Part shown: piece after piece, positions 17,636 through 27,502 of the stretch | How the letters are laid out: each line of letters begins with the position of its first letter | Position numbering within the stretch: position 1 is the stretch's first letter | Source of the DNA: Cyclobacterium sp. | GTDB taxonomy: Bacteria > Bacteroidota > Bacteroidia > Cytophagales > Cyclobacteriaceae | NCBI RefSeq assembly: GCF_014762705.1 | Contig: NZ_JABURL010000029.1 | Coordinates: 1 to 39,379 of the forward strand | DNA length: 39,379 nt | Direction: 5' to 3' | Position numbers and translations under genes: made by a program | Notes under the pieces: model-generated | Databases searched by the model: none | What the model was told of the DNA's origin: nothing | The model's input: only the letters and a program-made list of their open reading frames with translations

Positions 17636-18384
17636 TGCTTGATGAAATTATAGTCATAAAATGATTTAACTCTACCATCCTGTGCATGTTCGAATACTTC
17701 TTCAAATTTTCCTTTTGCCCCAAAGACACCGTCTAGCAATACTGCCATTCGGTCTCCTGTTACTTTGGCACATGTAAGGTCATGCGTAATGATAATTGAG
17801 GTGGTCTTGTATTTTTCATTCACCTGATTGATCAAATTGTTAATATCCATACAGGTTATGGGATCAAGTCCTGCAGTAGGCTCATCATACAGCATGATCT
17901 CCGGTTTCAATATTAGCGTTCTGGCAATGCCAATCCTCTTTCTCTGACCACCGGAGAGTTCGGATGGCATCTGGTTGATGGTGCCCAAAAGACCCACACT
18001 ATCCAAAACGTCCTCGACCAATTTATCTTTATCTGCCTTACTTAGGTTTTTGACGTTTCGTACCAGTGGAAATTCCAGGTTTTCCCTGACTGTCATGCTA
18101 TCATATAAGGCGCTGGCCTGAAATGAAAACCCAATTTTAAGGCGCAATTCATTAAGCTCCCTCTGGGACAGCCCCTTGACTTCCTTTCCCAAAACTTTCA
18201 CCGAACCCTCATCTTGCGTAAGCAGTCCTACCATTATTTTGATCAACACAGATTTTCCACTTCCTGATTTGCCAAGGACTACCAGGTTTTCCCCTTTGTA
18301 CAGATCAAGGTCTACACCCTTTAATACATCCAGTTCTCCAAATGACTTGACCAAATTTCTTACCTTAACTACAGTTTCTACCAT
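17632..18384 (-). CDS. mlaF: Mla-type ABC transporter ATP-binding protein
   Basis: A 250-residue cytoplasmic ATPase powering lipid transport between membranes. Walker A is GKSGSGKS at residues 38-45, the signature is ELSGGQRKRIGIART, Walker B runs IMLYDEPTAGLDP, and the switch His follows in TSIIITHDL. It lies 1 nt after mlaE and overlaps mlaD by 4 nt, so the three are one operon. No mlaB or mlaC is next to them; the STAS gene near 5.1-5.5 kb is unlinked and is not obviously MlaB. Confidence 0.95.
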   Translation of the reverse strand: MVETVVKVRNLVKSFGELDVLKGVDLDLYKGENLVVLGKSGSGKSVLIKIMVGLLTQDEGSVKVLGKEVKGLSQRELNELRLKIGFSFQASALYDSMTVRENLEFPLVRNVKNLSKADKDKLVEDVLDSVGLLGTINQMPSELSGGQRKRIGIARTLILKPEIMLYDEPTAGLDPITCMDINNLINQVNEKYKTTSIIITHDLTCAKVTGDRMAVLLDGVFGAKGKFEEVFEHAQDGRVKSFYDYNFIKQ

Positions 18385-18385
18385 T

Positions 18386-19183
18386 TTACAATTGTCTAAA
18401 GAAATTGGTTACCTGTAAAGAAAGTAACTCTTCGATGAAAATTAAAAACATGGCCATGACCACGGCGGAGTTGGCTGCTTTACCCACTCCTTCAGTACCT
18501 TTGGTGGAGTTGTAACCTTTGTAACAACCCACAATCCCAATGGTAAAACCGAAAAACAAGGATTTGACCATTGAAGAGGTGACATCTAAAAAGGATATGG
18601 CATCAAAAACCTGTACAAAAAACGTGCTCAAACTCACCAACTCATTGAAATGGACATTTGTGAAGGCTCCCAAAAGCGCAACAAAATCGGTGTACAAAAC
18701 CAATATCGGGATCATGAATGTACTTGCCAGCACCCTTGTAACCACCAGAAATTTAAAAGGATTGGTGGCTGAGACTTCCATGGCATCAATTTGCTCGGTC
18801 ACTTTCATGGACCCTATCTCAGCGCCAATACTTGAACCCACTTTCCCGGCAGCTATCAAAGCGGTAACCAATGGCCCCATGGCACGCACAACAGCAATCG
18901 AAATCAGGGCAGGGAGCCAGGAAGTAGCCCCGAATTCGGCCAGTGAAGGACGAGACTGATTGGTAAAAACCACCCCTACTATAAAACCCGTCAATGAAAT
19001 CAATGGCAGTGAGTTCCAACCAATTTGATAACACTGACGAATCACTTCTTTAAATTCATAAGGGGGAAACCAAACTTCCTGAAAAAACCTTTTAACAAAC
19101 TTAAATGCACTTTCAAGTCCGATAAAAAATTTGTCGATTCGCTTCCCGATTATTTTATCTTTACTACTGGGATCACCCGCCAT
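18386..19183 (-). CDS. mlaE: Mla-type ABC transporter permease
   Basis: A 265-residue inner-membrane permease of the MlaE family. After an amphipathic N-terminal stretch it has several hydrophobic helices. The conserved block VRAMGPLVTALIAAGKVGSSIGAEIGSM sits around residues 100-127, a run shown here only as landmarks: VRAMGPL, AAGKVGSS and AEIGSMKVTEQIDAM. The C-terminal helices contain GCYKGYNSTKGTEGVG, another family hallmark. It is first in the mlaE-mlaF-mlaD operon and starts with ATG. A gap of 55 nt separates it from the end of the sensor-receiver gene, so co-transcription with that gene is possible but unproven. Confidence 0.95.
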   Translation of the reverse strand: MAGDPSSKDKIIGKRIDKFFIGLESAFKFVKRFFQEVWFPPYEFKEVIRQCYQIGWNSLPLISLTGFIVGVVFTNQSRPSLAEFGATSWLPALISIAVVRAMGPLVTALIAAGKVGSSIGAEIGSMKVTEQIDAMEVSATNPFKFLVVTRVLASTFMIPILVLYTDFVALLGAFTNVHFNELVSLSTFFVQVFDAISFLDVTSSMVKSLFFGFTIGIVGCYKGYNSTKGTEGVGKAANSAVVMAMFLIFIEELLSLQVTNFFRQL

Positions 19184-19238
19184 AAAAAGGTCGTTTTAGT
19201 TTTAATTGCAATATGAATACAAAAATCAATCCATCCTT

Positions 19239-20408
19239 CTAATTGGCCAAAAATTGCGCAATATTTTCATCTTTTAATGGCTTGATTAAAAAACCACTAA
19301 CCTGACTAAAAGATTTGCTTTTCTCCAAATCATCCGGATCAAGGGAGGATGTCAGCATTTTCACATCCATTTGAATTCCTCTTTCCTCCATCAATTTTAA
19401 AAAAAACCACCCATCCATTTCTGGCATATTGATATCAAGCAATAACACATCAGCCGGATGAACCGATATCCATTCCAACGCTTCATAAGGATTTTCAAAG
19501 AAGAACAATTTGAGTTGGTTGTTCACTTTAAGTAATATCCTCTTGTTGATCATGTGCTGCACCTTGTCATCATCTACAAATACTATCCGCTGCTCTTTTT
19601 GCTCCACCTCTTTTCCATTTAGGTTTTTTTCCATTAATAATTTATTCATTTTTTGAACCTCACTGTCCAGGTTATTGGCGGCGTCTTTAAGCATTACCAT
19701 GGCCTTACCGCTAAGCCCTTCTTCTTCCACACTGATCAAGCCCAGAATATTCGAAACATGAGACCTGATTTTGTGGGAATTCATAAATGAAAAATCCTTC
19801 AACTGTTGGTTTTGTAACAGTAAGGATTTCGACAATTTTTGGATTTGACTCAGAGATTTGTTTATTTCAGAATGGTCTACCACCATCACCAACACCATAT
19901 TTGCCCGATTGCGCATAAACGGTATCCCAAACAGATCTACATACCGGGGTTCATAAAACTTGTCGATCATGACAATATTCCGGAAAACACAATTTTTCCC
20001 GCTGAGAACCTCTGCAGCAATTTTCATATCGTAAAATTGGGACCTAAATATCCTGAAGGCTTCTTCATTTTTCGGAATACTGTAAATTGAAGCTGCCATT
20101 TCATTTGACATTTCAAGCTTTTGTCCCTGTTGAGAAAAAACCCAGACGCAGTTTGGTAATTTATCAAACATTTGAAAGCGGGTATCTGCTTCCAAATCCC
20201 TGATTTTGTTAACAGTACGAAAAAAGAAAAACGAATAACCAAATATAAACAGACTGGAGATAAGCCCAAAATCCCTGACAATATGCCAGGAATACTTGCT
20301 CATGGTCAGCAGGTCAAAGCTTTGCAGGAGGTAAGGTGAAATCAAAATCGCCATACTTCCTGCCAAACCAATTCCAAATACCCATACCGTATGAATGTTT
20401 GGTTTCAT
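19239..20408 (-). CDS. Membrane PAS/phospho-acceptor/receiver protein lacking a kinase ATPase domain
   Basis: A 389-residue signalling protein. Two transmembrane helices lie at about 10-30 and 44-64. A PAS-like region follows near 75-180 (FDKLPNCVWVFSQQGQKLEMSNEMA). A helix pair at about 203-265 carries DFSFMNSHKIRSHVSNILGL, resembling the His-box of Bacteroidota PAS histidine kinases, with candidate His212. The C-terminus is a full receiver domain: VFVDDDK near 276, the phospho-acceptor Asp325 in LLLDINMPEMDG, a Thr, and the conserved Lys in LIKPL. There is no HATPase_c region (no N, G1 or G2 box), so it cannot phosphorylate itself in the usual way. I choose the ATG at 20406-20408; the frame extends to a TTG four codons earlier. 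It follows the addB-like gene by about 56 nt. Confidence 0.8.
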   Translation of the reverse strand: MKPNIHTVWVFGIGLAGSMAILISPYLLQSFDLLTMSKYSWHIVRDFGLISSLFIFGYSFFFFRTVNKIRDLEADTRFQMFDKLPNCVWVFSQQGQKLEMSNEMAASIYSIPKNEEAFRIFRSQFYDMKIAAEVLSGKNCVFRNIVMIDKFYEPRYVDLFGIPFMRNRANMVLVMVVDHSEINKSLSQIQKLSKSLLLQNQQLKDFSFMNSHKIRSHVSNILGLISVEEEGLSGKAMVMLKDAANNLDSEVQKMNKLLMEKNLNGKEVEQKEQRIVFVDDDKVQHMINKRILLKVNNQLKLFFFENPYEALEWISVHPADVLLLDINMPEMDGWFFLKLMEERGIQMDVKMLTSSLDPDDLEKSKSFSQVSGFLIKPLKDENIAQFLAN

Positions 20409-20464
20409 TTTCAAAATCAAAGGCGTAAATATAATAAATAAGTCTGTAAATTAAAGCCTTATCC

Positions 20465-23341
20465 TTACCTGCAACATATTCCTGAAAAAGGACAATACTG
20501 GCATTTTTGGTGGTCTTCTGTCTGGTCAAAATCCTGATCGGGATCGAACATTTCTTCCAGGCTAAGCCTGAGCCTCTCCACATAGTCATCCCTGTATTCG
20601 GCATAATCACTCACTTCTTTTCTTTTTCCCCGGCCTGTAACCTCCTGAAGGTAAGGATTAAAATCCTCCTTAAAGATTTCCCTAAGATTAAACAGCGCGG
20701 GTTTGAGGGGTAAGCGGTTTTCTGGAAAATTTGCTTCATAAAGCAAGCCATAGAAAAAGGTCTGCATGGCCGCTTTATTCCTGGCGCCATCATTTCTGTC
20801 AAACAAGCTCTCTATACTTTTAAAATCCTTTTTGTCCCCCCCGGATTTATAATCTATCAACCTAATGGAATCGTTAACTTTGTCAACCCTGTCGATAATT
20901 CCCCCCAAAGAAACCATGGAGAGCCCATCTGCCGTCTTTACCGGTAACCTGGCCTTGTATTTCCTGGCAGCTTCCAGGGAAATAATTTCAAACGGGACGG
21001 CTGCTGCATCCTTCTCCAACACTCCGGATAAATATTTTTGCAACACATCCCTGGCGATGGTCAGCTGCCCGCTTAACTTGACTTCCTCTTTGTTTTCAAT
21101 AAAATACTGACTGAGAATGGCCTTTTCCACAGCTGGAAATATATAATCTTTTAGTTTAACAATGTCGGCTGCTTCCACCCATTTGCTTTTTTTGTTTTGC
21201 AAATAACCACCGTAAAGGTTTTCCAGGGATAGGTGAACCAGGTTACCAAAAATAGCAGGATCCACCTCTTCCTGCACCTCTTCCGGCACCTCCAGACCGG
21301 CAATGTAAGTCAGGTAAAACTTTAACCGGCAGTCCAGCCAGATATTGATGGCTGAAGGTGAAAATGTAATGGGCTCCTGACCTTCAGCAATCCTATCCGT
21401 ATACCTGTTCAAAAAACGCAGGATTGTGGCATTCTTTGGAATGGAAATCGGGCTGGCAGCGGTTAAATTGACTGGTACATGAATTACCTTGTCTTCTTTA
21501 TTTAGCCCACCATGGTCCATTTCGATCTGTAGCTGATGGATATACCTGCTTTTTTCGCCCACCTGACCATTTGTTCCGGCGGTGGTGTAGAGCAAGTGAA
21601 CTTCCTCTGCCTGATGGAGTAAACGGTAAAAAGTATAAGCATAAATGGCATCATTTTGCTCTTGCACAGGCATTCCAAATGCACGCCTCAGATTAAACGG
21701 CACCATGGAATTCATGCTGTTAGAAGGAGGAAAACTTCCCTCATTCATATTGCATACGATCACTCTTTTGAAATCCAGATTTCGTGATTCCAGCACCCCC
21801 ATGAGCTGAATTCCTTCCAATGGCTCTCCCTGAAAAGGCAATTTTATTTCTCCAAATACCTGTCTGAAGATCCGGATAAAAAATTCTACACTAACTTCTT
21901 CACTGATATCCTCTTTGAAGATATCTTTGAGCCTGTTCATTTGCTTGTAGCACTGAAGCAGATAGGTTTGCTCCATGCTTTGATCGTCCAGGCCTTCCCC
22001 CAGCTTTCGGATCAACTCCAAAACCACATCCAACAAATTAAGGGGGGTCAACTTTTGGAAAACCAGGGCAAAAAGATCTCCTCCAACACTCAACTTTTCA
22101 GCAGTTTGGTAAATGGTATTTGTACGTGTCAGCTCTTCCACCATTTGGGTGGCAAAAAGGGGGTTGACTTCCCGGAGATAAACCATGTGGAGCAATTCCT
22201 TTACCGGCTTGTGATAAAAAAGCACCTCCCCATTTTCAATTTTTGTGTATCGCTGCAATTCAAGCACTGCCTCCAGAAAGGTGTAAACAGGCGTATGCTT
22301 TACAGGATACCCCATGGTTACATTCACCTTATTTACCTTTTCTGGAAGTAAATTTAATATGGGAAACAGCAATTGTTCTTCTGGTAGTATTACGACGGTT
22401 TCTTCCCAATTTTCCTGCCCCTCCATGACCTGCTCCAGAAGTCCGGCTACCACATTTGCCTGGTTACTTTTCAAGGGTACGGAATAGGTGTCGATTTGGG
22501 CATTTTTTTTCTCTATTTGCTGTGGGATTTCCACCGGAAAGGTAGGTCCGAAAACAGGATCCTTTCTGTATTCCCTGAAAAAAAGCCCTGCCTCCTGAGC
22601 GGGATCCTTCATATAATATGCATCGATATCCCAGAATATTTCCGCACCATGGTGTTCGATAAAGAATTTTATCAAGCGCTCCTCAGTGGCAGTAAAAGCA
22701 TTAAAACCAACAAAAATATGGTGGCCCCGGGGCAGTTCCATGTCTTGCATCCCCTGCACCACTTCCCTGTAAATGCCGCCTCCATAAGCCAGTCCACCGC
22801 TTTTCAGCCGGGCATTAAATTCCTGGTACAGGGGGTGTAGCAAATCCCAGAATTTTAGAAACTTTTTCTGGTGATGCTTGTCCCTCTCTTCAAAGGAAGC
22901 CCAAAAAGCCTTGATCAATGCCACCTGTTCAGGATTTAAAAAACTCCAGTCACTGGCCAGGATCTTTTGCTCCTTGAGGTTGGTAAATAATTTTTCAGGA
23001 TTAACCAAAAACTGGTCCAGGTCGTTGAAATCTTTAAGGATCATTTCTCCCCAAAAATAAAACCGGTCAAAACTTTCTTCCACCTGAGAGAGGGAAGAAA
23101 AAACCTGGTACATTTCATAAATCAGCCGCAGCTTATCTGTAGGTCTTTTCCGGCCCATTTCATAAAACAAGTCCTCAATTGTCAGGACTCTTGGCATCCA
23201 AATAGGTTTGGTAGCCAACTGTCCCAGGTATTTATTGAAAAACAACCCCGCCCGGCGATTGGGTAGAATGACTTTTACACCTTTTAGTTCTCTCTCCCGC
23301 TGTAATAGGGTAGAAGCTGTCTGTTTTAAAAACCCATTCAT
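20465..23341 (-). CDS. addB: AddB-like PD-(D/E)XK nuclease subunit of a RecBCD/AddAB-type complex
   Basis: A 958-residue protein taken to be the second subunit of a double-strand-break resection enzyme. The N-terminus has VILPNRRAGLFFNKYL where a helicase would have Walker A, so the helicase domain looks inactive. The C-terminal nuclease domain has SPSAINIWLDCRLKFYLTYI (near 669), the catalytic LIDYKSGGDKKDF, and Cys947, Cys950 and Cys956 at the end (CQYCPFSGIC). With the earlier Cys this forms the 4Fe-4S-type staple of AddB nucleases. Its ATG directly follows the stop of the AddA-like gene (TAAATG), so the two are coupled and likely form a heterodimer. Confidence 0.88.
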   Translation of the reverse strand: MNGFLKQTASTLLQRERELKGVKVILPNRRAGLFFNKYLGQLATKPIWMPRVLTIEDLFYEMGRKRPTDKLRLIYEMYQVFSSLSQVEESFDRFYFWGEMILKDFNDLDQFLVNPEKLFTNLKEQKILASDWSFLNPEQVALIKAFWASFEERDKHHQKKFLKFWDLLHPLYQEFNARLKSGGLAYGGGIYREVVQGMQDMELPRGHHIFVGFNAFTATEERLIKFFIEHHGAEIFWDIDAYYMKDPAQEAGLFFREYRKDPVFGPTFPVEIPQQIEKKNAQIDTYSVPLKSNQANVVAGLLEQVMEGQENWEETVVILPEEQLLFPILNLLPEKVNKVNVTMGYPVKHTPVYTFLEAVLELQRYTKIENGEVLFYHKPVKELLHMVYLREVNPLFATQMVEELTRTNTIYQTAEKLSVGGDLFALVFQKLTPLNLLDVVLELIRKLGEGLDDQSMEQTYLLQCYKQMNRLKDIFKEDISEEVSVEFFIRIFRQVFGEIKLPFQGEPLEGIQLMGVLESRNLDFKRVIVCNMNEGSFPPSNSMNSMVPFNLRRAFGMPVQEQNDAIYAYTFYRLLHQAEEVHLLYTTAGTNGQVGEKSRYIHQLQIEMDHGGLNKEDKVIHVPVNLTAASPISIPKNATILRFLNRYTDRIAEGQEPITFSPSAINIWLDCRLKFYLTYIAGLEVPEEVQEEVDPAIFGNLVHLSLENLYGGYLQNKKSKWVEAADIVKLKDYIFPAVEKAILSQYFIENKEEVKLSGQLTIARDVLQKYLSGVLEKDAAAVPFEIISLEAARKYKARLPVKTADGLSMVSLGGIIDRVDKVNDSIRLIDYKSGGDKKDFKSIESLFDRNDGARNKAAMQTFFYGLLYEANFPENRLPLKPALFNLREIFKEDFNPYLQEVTGRGKRKEVSDYAEYRDDYVERLRLSLEEMFDPDQDFDQTEDHQKCQYCPFSGICCR

Positions 23342-26300
23342 TTAACTGACCTTTTTAATTATTCCCGATTCAAGGTAGCAGAGATATCCTTCCACCATCA
23401 TTTCTTTTTCCATTTGCCTGACCAGATCCACATACCCTTTTACCTGATCCTGATGCACTTTCCTTTCCTTTCCTGTCTTGAAATCGACAACCTCCACTGA
23501 ATGCTCTTTATATACCAACCTGTCTGGTCTTTTACTGTCTCCGCCTGGCAGCAGAATGCCTTGTTCGGTCAAAACAGTATGTTTGCCATCAAACCAGGCA
23601 CTGAATTTGTCCAACTTACACAGTTCATTAAATTGGCTTTCCAGTGCTTTTTTCTCTTCAATATCAATTCCCCCTTCAAAATAAAGGCTTTCCAGCTCCA
23701 ACATGAAACCGGACATGTCTCTGGATCTTTCTATCAGGGAATGCACCAACAGTCCAAAATCTCTCTTTCTGAATAATCCGGCATCCTCAAAACTGCCAAA
23801 TACCTGTTTTACCTGCAAGCTCTGTGCCCAGGGGCGGTATTGCCAGGCCATAGGTTGTTTCTCTTCTTTTGGCTCAGGGTATGCCCTAACAGGATGCCAG
23901 TCACCAGCTTCAAAAACCAGGTTTTCAGGGTCAAAATGGCTGGCCAGGTCTAATTCCAGACCTGGTGTTGGGGGAAGGCTCATGGCCTGAAACAGCAAAT
24001 CCGACACCGTGTTCAATTTTACAGGCCCTTTGGATTCTCTGTAAGGAGCTAAGCCCCATATGACCTCCTCTGCCCTGGTAAAGGCCACGTACAACATGTT
24101 TAAGTTATCCAGGTGATGCAAGAGACTTTCCTGTAAAAATATAGGGGCAAAGGCGGATTTCAACAAATCATTCCTGACCGTCAAAGGTACATTAAGGGGT
24201 GGAAGGTTTTCATCCCATACATAAGGTGCCCAAACAATGTTATCCTTTCCGGTATCGAAAAGCTTCCAATCCAAAAATGGCAATAAAACCACTTTAAATT
24301 GTAGCCCTTTTGACTTGTGGATGGTCAGAATCCGGATGGCATTGTGTTCCTCAGGAAGTTTTATGGTCCTTTTATGTCCTTGCTGTTCCCACCATTCCAG
24401 GAAATTGCCCAAATCAGCCCGGTTTTTATCGGAAAAATCATAAATGGCCTCTTTTAATCCGGACAGGTAAGCTTTCTCTTGCATGTTCTCATTGAAACCC
24501 AATAAATCAATCAGGGCTTCCAGCAAATCCATTAAGGGCAAACGCCTGAAATCTGTCATTTTCCTGGTATAGTTGGCCCTAAGCTGCTGAAGGCTTTCTG
24601 GCATGGCCCCTTCTTGAAAAAGTTCCGGTCCCAATTCCTCACACCTGATCCTGGCCCAATGGATCCAGATGCTTCTTTCAGACAACTTGTCATCCTGGTC
24701 ATTTATTGCTCTTAAGGCTGCCAACAAACATTTGACCACCGAGGATTTATCTAAAAACAGGGCTTCGTCCGAGAGCACCTCGTAACGTTGCTCCTGTTCT
24801 TTTTGTCCATGCAGCATAAAGGCATCTGCGATTTCTGCGGCCTGCCCATTTTTTCTCACCAGTATGGCGATATCCCTTAACCTATATCCCTGGGCCAATA
24901 AGTGCTCCACCTGTCCAGGTAAGGCTGCCAAAACAAATTCTTTGTACGACTTTTCGGCTTCAGAAGCAATAAATTCCAGTTTAACCTTACCTGAAATCCC
25001 TTTTCGGGCCTGGCCCGGTGCCACCTTCTGGGAGACATCCGCATAAGCCTGCCTGAAGGTTTCCCCCAAATGAGACCCCAGGTTTGCAGACAAGCCATCC
25101 GCCAGAAGTCTGGAAAGTTGGCTGAAAAGGGTATTGTTAAAATACACCACCTGAGGCAGGCTTCGGTAGTTTGTAGCCAATTTTTGAATCTCTACCCCGA
25201 ATTGCCCCACATCCTTTTCCACCTGCTCCATAAGCAACCTCATTTCCCCTCCTCGCCAACGGTAAATAGATTGCTTGACATCCCCGACGATCAGGTTGGT
25301 TTTTCCCATGGACAGAGCATTGATCAGCAAGGGCCTGAAACTGGCCCACTGAAACCCTGAGGTATCCTGAAACTCATCCAATAAAAAATGCTGAAATTGG
25401 TTGCCTACTTTTTCATAAATGAAGGGGGCTTCATTATCAGCTGTAATTGACCTTAGGAAATCGTTGGTCTCTGAAATCAACAACAAATTTTCCTCATCCT
25501 TCAGCTCCACCAACTCTTTAAGCAGGTAACCGAATAATCCAAAAACATAGAGGTTTTTGGAAATAACATCCAATGTGATCCAGGCCTTTTCCATTGGCTC
25601 AATTTGACTCATTAATTCTCCCAGGCCATCATGATATGCTGCCTGAATGGCGGCTGTGTTTTTACTGGATTTTGTGGACCACTTATCCGGATCACCCACT
25701 TTCTTTTTTTGGGCTTCTGTCAATTCCGGCACTGGTCTGACAGGGTCTCCCAGCTTTTCAAAACAGCGGGCAAAACTCCTGCTGCCGCCCTCAAAATCCT
25801 CCCAAACCAAGCCATGCTGTTGCCGGATTTGAGTGGCCTGATCTTTCATTGTTGTGGCCTGATCAATGATCAATTTCTTTTTTTGGAACAGGTGTTGCCT
25901 GAATTTGTGTAAGTTATCGGGTTCATCCAGAAAAGCTTTTACCTCGTGCTGAATCATTTTAAAATCTTCCTGAAACATCTTTGATCCCAGGTCCTGAATG
26001 GGTTTTCTGATGTCCCAGGATTTTCCTTCCGTGATTTTGGCAATGGAAAAGGCCACCATCCACCGGTGAAGTTCAGGCTCTTCATTTACCCGTAGCATGA
26101 GTCGGTCTATCAATCTGGCCATAACAGCATCCAGATCCATCTCCACATCAAATTTGGCCTGAAGGTCTATTTCCCTGGCAAAGGCGCGGATCACCCGTTG
26201 AAAAAAACTGTCTATGGTACTTACTGAAAATGCCGAATAATCATGCAATATGCCAGTAAGTACTTCGGAAGCCTTTTGGGATAATTCATGTGGTTTCAGG

Positions 26301-26545
26301 TCCCATTTTTCCAAAAGATCCTGATCCATTTGCTGGCTCAGGTCTACTCCACTTTTTATTCTTTTCAGCTCTTTTATTATGCGCTCCTTCATCTCCTGGG
26401 TTGCCTTGTTGGTAAAGGTAACCGCCAACACCTGCCTGAAAGCGGTCGGTTGCTCCATAGCCAATTTGAGGTAGGAAGTGGTAAGGGTATAGGTTTTTCC
26501 CGAACCCGCAGAAGATTTATATATTTGAAAAGGAGTCATTTGCAT
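23342..26545 (-). CDS. addA: AddA-like UvrD/Rep helicase with C-terminal nuclease motif
   Basis: A 1067-residue SF1 helicase-nuclease for double-strand-break processing before RecA-dependent repair. Walker A is KSSAGSGKTYTL near residues 10-21. Motif Ia is VTFTNKATQEMKERI, motif II is LLDEFQDTSGFQW, motif III is VGDVKQSIYRWRGG, and motif V/VI include TIHKSKGLQFKVVLLP and LYVAFTRAEEVIWG. The C-terminal PD-(D/E)XK nuclease core is seen in VVDFKTGKERKVHQ. The length is near that of bacterial AddA (~1200). I choose ATG at 26543-26545; a TTG lies one codon upstream and another ATG two codons downstream. It is followed immediately by the AddB-like gene. Confidence 0.92.
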   Translation of the reverse strand: MQMTPFQIYKSSAGSGKTYTLTTSYLKLAMEQPTAFRQVLAVTFTNKATQEMKERIIKELKRIKSGVDLSQQMDQDLLEKWDLKPHELSQKASEVLTGILHDYSAFSVSTIDSFFQRVIRAFAREIDLQAKFDVEMDLDAVMARLIDRLMLRVNEEPELHRWMVAFSIAKITEGKSWDIRKPIQDLGSKMFQEDFKMIQHEVKAFLDEPDNLHKFRQHLFQKKKLIIDQATTMKDQATQIRQQHGLVWEDFEGGSRSFARCFEKLGDPVRPVPELTEAQKKKVGDPDKWSTKSSKNTAAIQAAYHDGLGELMSQIEPMEKAWITLDVISKNLYVFGLFGYLLKELVELKDEENLLLISETNDFLRSITADNEAPFIYEKVGNQFQHFLLDEFQDTSGFQWASFRPLLINALSMGKTNLIVGDVKQSIYRWRGGEMRLLMEQVEKDVGQFGVEIQKLATNYRSLPQVVYFNNTLFSQLSRLLADGLSANLGSHLGETFRQAYADVSQKVAPGQARKGISGKVKLEFIASEAEKSYKEFVLAALPGQVEHLLAQGYRLRDIAILVRKNGQAAEIADAFMLHGQKEQEQRYEVLSDEALFLDKSSVVKCLLAALRAINDQDDKLSERSIWIHWARIRCEELGPELFQEGAMPESLQQLRANYTRKMTDFRRLPLMDLLEALIDLLGFNENMQEKAYLSGLKEAIYDFSDKNRADLGNFLEWWEQQGHKRTIKLPEEHNAIRILTIHKSKGLQFKVVLLPFLDWKLFDTGKDNIVWAPYVWDENLPPLNVPLTVRNDLLKSAFAPIFLQESLLHHLDNLNMLYVAFTRAEEVIWGLAPYRESKGPVKLNTVSDLLFQAMSLPPTPGLELDLASHFDPENLVFEAGDWHPVRAYPEPKEEKQPMAWQYRPWAQSLQVKQVFGSFEDAGLFRKRDFGLLVHSLIERSRDMSGFMLELESLYFEGGIDIEEKKALESQFNELCKLDKFSAWFDGKHTVLTEQGILLPGGDSKRPDRLVYKEHSVEVVDFKTGKERKVHQDQVKGYVDLVRQMEKEMMVEGYLCYLESGIIKKVS

Positions 26546-26652
26546 CAATGAAAAACATTTGTTTTATAACGACCAGTAAACGGAGTCTGGATCGGCTCAA
26601 AGGAATGGTGTGAAGTTAAAAATAAAAATAGGGTGGGAAGATAATAATTGGA

Positions 26653-26660
26653 TAATTTTG
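26653..26660 (+). promoter_or_regulatory. Candidate -7 box for the ydcF-family gene
   Basis: TAATTTTG matches TANNTTTG on the plus strand, about 47 nt before the ATG. No clear -33 TTG at 19 nt. The 160-nt gap between the divergent addA and this gene otherwise shows nothing. Confidence 0.4.
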
Positions 26661-26707
26661 CGGTATCGACCTGACATTATTGTATAATCGGCAAACCAAG
26701 AAAAAAC

Positions 26708-27484
26708 ATGTTTTTTTATGTATCGCAATTATTCAGCTTCCTTATCATGCCATTCACCATTTGTCTGGTTTTGACAGGTGCAGGGATAATTTTTATAAGC
26801 AGAACCTGGGGTAAGAAGCTGGTACTGGCCGGATTCCTGCTTTCCTTATTTTTTTCTAACAGTTACCTCGCCAATCGGATGATGTATAGCTGGGAACCTC
26901 CCCCAAAGGCTTTCCATACACTTCCGGATTATGAGATAGGCATCATCTTAACGGGGGTTACTAATATTGAAAAAACCCCAAAAGACCGAACCTATTTCAA
27001 TAAAGGTGCAGACAGGGTGACCCATGCCGTTCAATTGTATAAAATGGGGAAATTGAAAAAAATCCTCATCACGGGAGGTCTGGGATTTGATCCTTCGGAT
27101 GAAATTTCTGAAGCTGCTTCGCTTGGAGATTTTATGGTATGGGCAGGGGTAAAAAGATCAGACCTGATCCTGGAAACAACCGCCAGAAACACCAGAGAAA
27201 ATGCACTATTTACCGAGAAATTATTAAAAGAAGAAGGGCTGTTGGAGCAACAATCCTCCTCCTTCTTATTGATTACTTCGGCCTTCCACATGAAAAGAGC
27301 AAATGCCTGCTTTGCGAAAACTGGTCTCTACCCGGATACCTTTCCGGTAGACTATTACGCAGCTGCACCAAAATTAAACTTCAAAACCATTTTTCAACCC
27401 AGCATCAATGCCATTTTGATTTGGCATATTCTGGTCAAAGAATGGGTAGGAATACTGATATACAAAGCAGCTGGCTACATCTAA
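26708..27484 (+). CDS. YdcF/ElyC family membrane protein (DUF218)
   Basis: A 258-residue inner-membrane protein. Two hydrophobic helices at about 8-28 and 34-54 anchor it. The DUF218 domain then spans about 75-225, with EIGIILTGV, KKILITGGLGFD, ETTARNTRENALF and FLLITSAFHMKRANACF, all characteristic blocks with conserved Gly, Asn, Arg and His residues. E. coli members (ElyC, SanA) affect the envelope under stress; the biochemical reaction is not established. It is transcribed away from addA and converges with the CBS gene, with 18 nt between their stops. Confidence 0.85.
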   Translation: MFFYVSQLFSFLIMPFTICLVLTGAGIIFISRTWGKKLVLAGFLLSLFFSNSYLANRMMYSWEPPPKAFHTLPDYEIGIILTGVTNIEKTPKDRTYFNKGADRVTHAVQLYKMGKLKKILITGGLGFDPSDEISEAASLGDFMVWAGVKRSDLILETTARNTRENALFTEKLLKEEGLLEQQSSSFLLITSAFHMKRANACFAKTGLYPDTFPVDYYAAAPKLNFKTIFQPSINAILIWHILVKEWVGILIYKAAGYI

Positions 27485-27502
27485 GGCATTCTGGTATGCA
27501 AA

